A stretch of DNA of 64,000 bases. It comes from Candidatus Latescibacterota bacterium (GTDB taxonomy: Bacteria > Krumholzibacteriota > Krumholzibacteriia > JACNKJ01). The stretch is from the NCBI GenBank assembly GCA_020633725.1, contig JACKDC010000002.1, positions 62,001 through 126,000 of the forward strand. Direction: 5' to 3'. The notes under the pieces are model-generated. The model was not told the origin of the DNA, made no database searches, and worked only from the letters and a program-made list of their open reading frames with translations. Both the position numbers and the translations under genes were made by a program. Shown here piece by piece: positions 57,870-64,000 of the stretch. The stretch's first letter is position 1. Each line of letters starts with the position of its first letter.

Positions 57870-60800
57870 GCGCCCCGCGGCCCGCGGCCGCTTCCGAGCG
57901 ACTGCTGGCGCTGCTGCGCGGCGAGCTCGCGCGGGCGCGCCGGGCGCACTGGCGCGCGGCACTGGGTCCGGCGCTGGCGCTGAGCGCGGCGGTGCTGCTG
58001 GCGGCCGTGCTGATCCTGCGCTTCGCGCTGCCGGCCGGACCGGGAGCGGGTCGCGCGGCGGCGACCGCGACCTGGCTGCTGGCGCTGGCCCCGCTGGTCG
58101 CGGCGTTCGTCTGGCCCTGGCGGCGGCTGCCCAACGCGCGCGCGCTGCTGCGCGAGGCCGAGGCGGCCGCGGACACGCGCCAGCTGATCGAGACGGCGGC
58201 CGACGTGGCCGAGGGACGTCTCGACGGCAAGGGCTACTCGCCCGCGCTGATGGACCGCCTGCTGGCCGGCGCGGTGGAGCGCGCGGCCGCCGGGCTGCCC
58301 GACCCCAGCCAGGGACCGTGGCCTCGGCGCGGGCGGCTCGCTCTCGTCGCGCTGGTTCCGCTGGTTCTGCTCGCCGGACTGCCAACGGGGCGCGGCGGGC
58401 TGCGTCCGCTGGCGCTGCTGCTCACGCCCGGCGATCCGGAGCACTACGCGGAGCGCGCCTGGCTCGAGCTGCTGCCCGGCGACGTCGACCTGCTCGCCGG
58501 CAGCGCCCTGACGCTCGATCTGCGCGAGCGCGACCTGCCCTGGCGCTTCCCCGGCGACCTGACTCTCGAGATCGACGCGACCGGCGACCTCTTCCGTCCC
58601 GTCGCGCTGACCCCGGGCGCGTCCGACGGCGCGTGGACGCTGCGCCGCGAGTCGGTGGACCAGGGCTTCGCCTACCGCGCGCGACACGGCCGCACGCTGA
58701 GCCCGACCTACCGCGTGAACGTCTACCATCCGCCGATGCTCGACAGCCTGCGCGTCACGGCCACGGCGCCGGCCTACACCCAGCTGCCGCCGCGCGAGCT
58801 GACGCTGCAGAGCGGCAGTCTGCGTGTGCCCGAGGGATCGCGGCTCGCGCTGTCCGGCCTCGCCTCGAGCCCCCTGGCCCGCGCATGGCTGCTCGGCGCC
58901 GGTCCGGCGGACAGCCTCGAGCTGGACGTCGACGCCGGCGGGCTCCGGCTCTCCGGCGAGCTCGACGTGCGCGAGGACGCCAAGCTGCGGCTGGGGATGG
59001 AGGACCGTCGGGGCACGCGCAGCGTGACGCCCACGCTCATCGAACTGACCGCCCTGCCGGATCGCGCGCCCACGGTGGAGATCCTGGCGCCGGGCCCCGA
59101 CGCCGACCTGGACCGCGATCTGCGTCAACCGCTCGAGGTCAGCGCGGCCGACGACTACGGCGTGGCCGCCCTGCGCTTGCGCGCGGTGAAGCGGGGCGAG
59201 GCCGACAGTCTCGTCACCGCGCTGCCGCTGGGCGACGCCGCCGGCCAGCCCCGCGCCTCGCTCGACTGGACCTGGGACCTCGGCGCGCGCTGGGATCTCT
59301 TCCCCGGCGACGTGGTGGAGTACTGGCTGGAGGTGGAAGACACCCACCCCGGCACGCCCGGCCGCGGGATGAGCGCCGTGCAGCGCCTGCGCGTGCCCAG
59401 CGTGGCGGAGATCTACGCCGAGATCGAGCAGGAGGACGCGCAGCGCAACGACACGCTCGAGGAGATGGTGGACAAGGGCCAGCAGCTCCAGGAGCAGATG
59501 CGCAAGCTCGAGGAGGATCTGCGCGCCGACCCCGACGTGGACTGGGAGCGCAAGCAGGAGCTCGAGAAGACTTTCGAGAACCTCGAGCAGATGAGCGAGC
59601 AGCTGCGCGACCTCAACCAGGGTCTCGCCGAGCGCAGCGAGTCGCTGTCCGAGAACGAGATGATGCGCCAGGAGATGGCCGACAAGCTCGAGAAGATCCA
59701 GGACCTCATGGAGGAGCTGCGCGACACCGAGGCCGGCGACCTGTTGCGGCGCTTCCAGGAGATGCTCGAGAACATGAACCCGGAGACGCTGCCGCAGGAG
59801 CTGCAGGACATCCGCATGGATCACGAGGCGCTCATGGAGCAGCTCGAGCGCACGCAGGCCATGCTGGAGCAGCTCCAGCGCGACCAGAAGATGGACGCGC
59901 TGCAGCGCCAGGTGGACGAGATGATCCAGCGCCAGCAGGAGCTGCGCGCCGAGACCGAGGCGCTGCCGGACTCGACGGGCGCCGAGTCGGCCGAGGACGC
60001 GGCCCAGCAGTCGGCCGAGGCGGCGGACTCCACCGCCCTCGGCGAGCAGGCGGACGCGCAAGACGGCGAGCAGCAGGATCAGCAGCAGCAGGGCGAGCGG
60101 CAGGACGGCGACACGCCCGCCGACGAGGACGCCCAGAAGCTCGCCGAGCGCCAGGAGGATCTCGCCAAGGAGGCCGAGGAGCTGCTCGCCGAGATCCAGA
60201 AGACCGCCGAGGAGATGAGCGACGAGTTCCCCGAGCAGGCCGAGGAGATGAAGCAGTCCTCGGAGCCGCAGTCCCAGCAGGATCCCAGCGAGCCCATGCA
60301 CGAGGCGCAGGGGCAGATGGAGAAGGGCGACAACGACGAGGCGAGCGAGAGCCAGAAGCAGGCCGAGAGCCGTCTCCTGAAGCTCTACTGGACGCTGGCC
60401 CAGGCCCAGTCGGGCATGAATGCGCAGATGGAGCAGCGCTCCATGGAGTCGGTGGATCGCGTCACGCGGCAGGCGCTGGAGCTGTCGCTGCGCGAGGAAG
60501 CGCACGAGGACGAGACGAGCCGTCTCCTGCGCTCGGGCCGCCGCGACGACGGCATGCGCGAGGCCGCCCGCCGCCAGATGGGCCTCTACCAGTCGATGGA
60601 GCACGTGCGCGACGACCTGGTGGAGGCGGGCAAGCTGACCTTCGCCGTCAGCCGCGAGGCCATGCGGCAGAGCCAGGCCGCGCTGGACGCCATGAGCCGT
60701 TCCGTCGCCGAACTCGAGGCCGGCCAGCACGCCGTGGGCTTGCAGCAGGCCGGGCTGTCCGTCACCCATCTCAACGGCGCGGTGATCGAGCTGCTCGAGG

Positions 60801-61384
60801 GCGTGCGCAGCCAGGGCTCGGGCACGGGCAGCTGTCCGAACCCGGGCGCGGCGATGCAGGACATGCTGCAGCGCCAGGAGCAGCTCAACCGCGACAGCCG
60901 CGGGCAGGCCAAGTCCCAGGGCGGGGGCGGAATGTCCATGGAGGAGCGCGCGGGCATGGCGCGCCTGAAGGCCGAGCAGCAGGCGATCCGCGAGGGCGTG
61001 CAGGAACTCATGAACGGCGATCAGGACGGCCTGCTGGGCCGCATGGACAAGATCGTCGAGGACATGAAGGAAGTGGAGAAGGACCTCGAGGGCGGCCGCC
61101 TCGACGACGAGACCCTGCGCCGCCAGGAGAAGATCTTCGAGCGCCTGCTGGACGCGCAGCGCTCCGTCCACCGCCGCGATTTCAAGCGCGAGCGTCAGAG
61201 CGAAACCGGCGACGAGCTCGCGCCGCTCTGGCCCGAGGACCTGAAGCGCGACGACCCCCTGGCCAAGCTACGCGACGAGATCCGCCGCGGCCAGGGCGAA
61301 GCGGCTCCGCCCGAGTACGAGGAGCTGATCCAGGAGTACTACCGTTCGCTGCTGGAGCGCGGGCAGGGCGAGGCCACACCGTGA
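57866..61384 (+). CDS. DUF4175-like large membrane protein with coiled-coil tail
   Basis: 1172 residues from the GTG at 57866 (overlapping the DUF4159 stop). Three hydrophobic helices in the first 180 residues (LSAAVLLAAVLILRF, WLLALAPLVAAFVWPW, LVALVPLVLLAGLPTG), then Ig-like beta domains to about residue 500, and from about 510 to the end a long acidic/Gln-rich coiled coil (EEMVDKGQQLQEQMRKLEED, EQQDQQQQGERQDG). It matches the DUF4175-type proteins that accompany DUF4159. The coiled coil should project from the membrane as a scaffold. Its stop overlaps the TPR gene GTG. Confidence 0.83.
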   Translation: MSAPRPAAASERLLALLRGELARARRAHWRAALGPALALSAAVLLAAVLILRFALPAGPGAGRAAATATWLLALAPLVAAFVWPWRRLPNARALLREAEAAADTRQLIETAADVAEGRLDGKGYSPALMDRLLAGAVERAAAGLPDPSQGPWPRRGRLALVALVPLVLLAGLPTGRGGLRPLALLLTPGDPEHYAERAWLELLPGDVDLLAGSALTLDLRERDLPWRFPGDLTLEIDATGDLFRPVALTPGASDGAWTLRRESVDQGFAYRARHGRTLSPTYRVNVYHPPMLDSLRVTATAPAYTQLPPRELTLQSGSLRVPEGSRLALSGLASSPLARAWLLGAGPADSLELDVDAGGLRLSGELDVREDAKLRLGMEDRRGTRSVTPTLIELTALPDRAPTVEILAPGPDADLDRDLRQPLEVSAADDYGVAALRLRAVKRGEADSLVTALPLGDAAGQPRASLDWTWDLGARWDLFPGDVVEYWLEVEDTHPGTPGRGMSAVQRLRVPSVAEIYAEIEQEDAQRNDTLEEMVDKGQQLQEQMRKLEEDLRADPDVDWERKQELEKTFENLEQMSEQLRDLNQGLAERSESLSENEMMRQEMADKLEKIQDLMEELRDTEAGDLLRRFQEMLENMNPETLPQELQDIRMDHEALMEQLERTQAMLEQLQRDQKMDALQRQVDEMIQRQQELRAETEALPDSTGAESAEDAAQQSAEAADSTALGEQADAQDGEQQDQQQQGERQDGDTPADEDAQKLAERQEDLAKEAEELLAEIQKTAEEMSDEFPEQAEEMKQSSEPQSQQDPSEPMHEAQGQMEKGDNDEASESQKQAESRLLKLYWTLAQAQSGMNAQMEQRSMESVDRVTRQALELSLREEAHEDETSRLLRSGRRDDGMREAARRQMGLYQSMEHVRDDLVEAGKLTFAVSREAMRQSQAALDAMSRSVAELEAGQHAVGLQQAGLSVTHLNGAVIELLEGVRSQGSGTGSCPNPGAAMQDMLQRQEQLNRDSRGQAKSQGGGGMSMEERAGMARLKAEQQAIREGVQELMNGDQDGLLGRMDKIVEDMKEVEKDLEGGRLDDETLRRQEKIFERLLDAQRSVHRRDFKRERQSETGDELAPLWPEDLKRDDPLAKLRDEIRRGQGEAAPPEYEELIQEYYRSLLERGQGEATP

Positions 61385-63309
61385 GCCGCGCGGCCCGTCG
61401 GCGGCTCGTGGGCCTCGCGCTCGCGCTCGTCCTCGCGCTGCCGCTCGCGGCGGACGCGCAGCTGGTCTCCCCGGACCGCGACCCGCAGCGCGAGACCCCG
61501 GCGGACGAGGCCCGCATCCGCCTCACGCGCGAGCTGCTGCGTCTGCAGCGGCTGACGGAACAGGATCCCGCGGCGGCGCGGGCGCGTCTCGTGCAGCTGC
61601 GGGCCGAGCACCCCGACCATCCGCAGCTCGAGTTGCTGCTGGCGCGGGCCGACCGTCTGACCGGCGCGTTCGACGAGTCGGAGGCGATCCTGCGCCGCCT
61701 GCTCGAGCGCTATCCCCAGTCGAGCGGCTATCGCTCGGAGCTCGTCACCACGCTCTTCCGCGCCGGCCGGCTGGACGAGGCCCGCGACCTGGCCCGCGCG
61801 ATCTACCGCGACGAGAAGCGCGCCGGCGCCTACGAGGAGGCCGCCAGCCTGCTGCTCGACCTGGGGCGGCCAGACATGGCCGAGGACGTCTACCGCGACG
61901 GCCTCGCCGCCGTCCCCACCAGCGATCCGCGCGGCCGCCTGCGCCTCATGCGCCGCCTGCTCGAGCTCTTCAACCTGGAGGGGGCGCCCGGCAAGGTCCT
62001 CGACCTCGTGGCGAGGGACGGCGAGTCCCTGACCGACGCGAACCTGCGCGCGCGCCTGGTGAACGACGCCGCGCAGTTCCTCCGCGAGGCCGAGCAGCCG
62101 CGCAGCCTGCTGCCGCTGGCCGACAGCCTCGCCGCCGGCCCCAGCGGCGACCGCCTGGCCCCGCTGCTCCGTGAGATCTACCTGGCGGTGGGCGATCACA
62201 CCCGTTACGCCGAACAGGTGCTGCGCGCGAAGGTGCCCGGAGAAGTCCGCGCCGAGTGGCTGCTCGACGCCGGCATCCGCTGCCTCGAAGATCCGCGCGG
62301 CGATGCCGCACGGCGCCGCGCCGCGGCCGACCGCCTCTTCACCGCCGGCCTCGACGAGGCCGACAACGCCCTCCAGCGCGCGCGCCTGCGCTACCAGCTC
62401 GCGCGGCTGCGTCTCGAGGAGGATGGCGAGCGCCGTCTTGCCGGCGACACGCCCAGCGCCGCCGACGTGAGCGCCCTGCGCGACCTCCTCGCCGCGCTGC
62501 GCCGCGAGCAGCCGGGCAGCGAGTGGGCCACGCGCGCCCTGGTGGACGAGCTGCGCCTCCTGCGCGACCGCCTCGGCGAGGTCGCCGCGGCGGACAGCCT
62601 TCTGCGCGCCTGGTTCCTCGAGCCGGACCGCGCGCGCGGGGGCGTGAGCGACGCGGCGCTCGAGATGGAGCTCGGCGAGAACCTCATGGCCGCCGGCGAG
62701 TTCGATGCGGCGCGCGGCCACTACGAGAGCCTGCGCCGCGAGGACGACCAGCCCGAACTCGTCTCGCTGGCCACCTTCCGGCTGGCGGAGCTGCAGGTGC
62801 TGGCGGGGGAGACCGCCGCCGCCCAGGACAGCCTCGCCGCGCTGGCCAAGGCCGCGCCGGGAGCGTCGCTGGCCAACGACGCCCTCGACCTCGCGCTGCT
62901 GCTCGCCGAAAGCGCCACCTGGCCGCAGGCGGTGCAGCGCCATCTGGCCAGCGCCTTCGCGCTCGAGTTCCGGCACCAGCCGGCTGCGGCGGCGAAGGCG
63001 CTGCTCGGCTTCGCCACCGAGTTTCCCGAGGACCCGGCCAGCGCGCCGCTGCTCTATCGCGCCGGCCAGCTGCAGCTGCGCGCCCTCGACGGCGACGGCG
63101 CCATGGCGAGCTGGCTGCTTCTGGCCGACGAGCATCCCGACGACTTCCGCGCCCCCCAGGCCCTGGAGCAGGCCGCGCGACTTGCCTTCCGCCGCGGGCG
63201 GCTCGACGAGTCCCGCGCGCTGCTGGAGCGCGTCATGACGGAGCACCCCGGCTTCCCCCTGCGGCCCGGGATGCGCGACTTGCAGGATCGACTGCGGGAG
63301 GACGCCTGA
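61381..63309 (+). CDS. Exported TPR-repeat protein
   Basis: 642 residues; the GTG at 61381 overlaps the previous stop (GTGA). Signal peptide (LVGLALALVLALPLAADAQ). The rest is helical repeats of TPR type: PAAARARLVQLRAEHPDHPQ, FDESEAILRRLLERYPQS, GRLDEARDLARAIYRDEKR and further units to the end (GRLDESRALLERVMTEHPGF). Probably a periplasmic scaffold for the products of this operon. It overlaps the next gene (TGATG). Confidence 0.83.
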   Translation: MSRAARRRLVGLALALVLALPLAADAQLVSPDRDPQRETPADEARIRLTRELLRLQRLTEQDPAAARARLVQLRAEHPDHPQLELLLARADRLTGAFDESEAILRRLLERYPQSSGYRSELVTTLFRAGRLDEARDLARAIYRDEKRAGAYEEAASLLLDLGRPDMAEDVYRDGLAAVPTSDPRGRLRLMRRLLELFNLEGAPGKVLDLVARDGESLTDANLRARLVNDAAQFLREAEQPRSLLPLADSLAAGPSGDRLAPLLREIYLAVGDHTRYAEQVLRAKVPGEVRAEWLLDAGIRCLEDPRGDAARRRAAADRLFTAGLDEADNALQRARLRYQLARLRLEEDGERRLAGDTPSAADVSALRDLLAALRREQPGSEWATRALVDELRLLRDRLGEVAAADSLLRAWFLEPDRARGGVSDAALEMELGENLMAAGEFDAARGHYESLRREDDQPELVSLATFRLAELQVLAGETAAAQDSLAALAKAAPGASLANDALDLALLLAESATWPQAVQRHLASAFALEFRHQPAAAAKALLGFATEFPEDPASAPLLYRAGQLQLRALDGDGAMASWLLLADEHPDDFRAPQALEQAARLAFRRGRLDESRALLERVMTEHPGFPLRPGMRDLQDRLREDA

Positions 63310-64000
63310 TGAAGCGGGCCGCGACCTGTCTGCTGCTGGCGCTGGGATTCGGACTGGGGGCGCGGAGCGTCCACGCGGATCTGCTGGTGCCCATGGACCT
63401 GGAGCAGACCGACCACCTCAAGGCCTACGGGTTGGCCTTCCATTGCCTGCAGCAGCAGCAGACGGTGCTCTGGCTGCTGAACTACCGCGGCGGCAGCTTT
63501 CTGCTCGAGGACGGCGCCTTCGGCCGCCAGGAGGCCGTGCGGCTGGGCGTGAAGGTGGAGCCCATCAGCGAGAGCCGGCGCGCGTCGATCTTCGGCACGA
63601 TCGAGAGCAGCAACATGGAGAAGGTGGTGCTGGAGAAGGCGCCCGAGGTGGCGATCTACAGCCCGCCCACCGCACAGCCCTGGGACGACGCCGTGATGAT
63701 GTCCCTCGACTACGCCGAGATCCCCTACACGATCGTCTACGACCAGGAAGTGCTCGACGGCAAGCTCTCCGACTACGACTGGCTCCACCTGCACCACGAG
63801 GACTTCACCGGCCAGTACGGCAAGTTCCTCGCGCTCTACGGCAACACGCCCTGGTACCAGAAGGACAAGCGCCTCTCCGAGCAGATGGCCGCGGCCGCGG
63901 GCTATCCCAGCGTGAGCGAGCACAAGAAGGCCGTGGCGCGGGCGATTCGCAGCTACGTGGAGAACGGCGGCTTCCTCTTCGCCATGTGCAGCGCGACGGA
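63309..64000 (+). CDS. Exported protein annotated elsewhere as 'asparagine synthetase B', ThuA-like (3' end missing)
   Basis: The ATG at 63309 overlaps the TPR stop, and the gene leaves the window after 230 codons. Signal peptide (ATCLLLALGFGLGARSVHA), then DHLKAYGLAFHCLQQQQTVLWLLNYRGGSF, a conserved ISESRRASIFGTIESSNMEKV segment and VENGGFLFAMCSATE at the edge. It resembles FCB proteins that databases call asparagine synthetase B, which lack the N-terminal nucleophile Cys and synthetase domain, so that name is probably wrong. YVENGGFLFAMC points to a ThuA/amidotransferase-like fold as in DUF4159. It is the fourth gene of the operon. Confidence 0.75.
   Translation, partial: MKRAATCLLLALGFGLGARSVHADLLVPMDLEQTDHLKAYGLAFHCLQQQQTVLWLLNYRGGSFLLEDGAFGRQEAVRLGVKVEPISESRRASIFGTIESSNMEKVVLEKAPEVAIYSPPTAQPWDDAVMMSLDYAEIPYTIVYDQEVLDGKLSDYDWLHLHHEDFTGQYGKFLALYGNTPWYQKDKRLSEQMAAAAGYPSVSEHKKAVARAIRSYVENGGFLFAMCSAT

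Noticed and set aside
63309..64000. Naming the last gene asparagine synthetase
   Set aside because: It has a signal peptide and no N-terminal Cys nucleophile or synthetase ATP motif.

Overview
The window is about 70% GC, densely packed and mostly plus-strand. No phage, insertion-sequence, CRISPR, rRNA or tRNA signature was seen. Secreted proteins carry Gram-negative envelope hallmarks: lipoboxes, beta-barrels ending in aromatic residues, and a C-terminal FlgD-like sorting tail containing NHPNPFNPATTLRYALP. The DUF4159/DUF4175 genes, a BatA-like VWA protein, FG-GAP proteins and a DUF4097 protein fit a high-GC member of the FCB superphylum (Eisenbacteria or Krumholzibacteria type). That placement is inference from protein style, not from a marker gene.

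Layout. 1-1.8 kb: the end of an arsenite methyltransferase gene, a LapA-like membrane protein, and a RidA domain fused to an ArsN2-type acetyltransferase. 1.8-6.7 kb: prolyl oligopeptidase, a TetR regulator with a clear promoter and operator, and a BatA/VWA membrane protein. 6.7-8.6 kb: a frameshifted HNH nuclease gene among GC-rich palindromes, then a small membrane protein. 8.6-14.9 kb: an NSS sodium symporter (minus strand) and a complete five-gene branched-chain amino acid ABC transporter (liv). 14.9-23 kb: an ECF-like sigma factor, a membrane anti-sigma factor and an exported TPR-CHAT protease joined by start/stop overlaps, then a large FG-GAP surface protein. 23-31.1 kb: Mfd, three PpiC/SurA chaperones and an S4 protein. 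31.2-38.6 kb: a CPA2 antiporter (minus strand), a DUF4097 protein, a dicarboxylate symporter, an unknown protein, DNA polymerase III delta prime and TatD. 38.6-45.4 kb: RsmA, an outer-membrane barrel, two related lipoproteins, a YibQ deacetylase and an unknown secreted protein. 45.5-53 kb: SecD, SecF, an NTF2-like protein and a 1419-residue NtrY-like kinase. 53-57 kb: a porin/PstS-like/chemoreceptor cassette and a cupredoxin. 57.2-64 kb: an overlapping operon of DUF4159, DUF4175, TPR and ThuA-like genes that runs off the window.

The most interesting unit is sigma / anti-sigma / TPR-CHAT (14.9-19 kb). The protease carries a signal peptide and a C-terminal membrane segment, and the anti-sigma factor has an extracytoplasmic domain, so release of sigma by CHAT cleavage is a testable idea. 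Next are the DUF4159-DUF4175 operon, the RidA-ArsN2 fusion, and the porin/PstS/MCP cassette.

Transcription signals are unusually readable for such a GC-rich genome. Several genes have TTGnnn, about 17 bp, then a TAnnnT box. Three genes place the -10 box exactly 6 nt before ATG, which suggests leaderless mRNAs. One terminator hairpin carries TTGACA, the -35 box of the next gene, as its loop.
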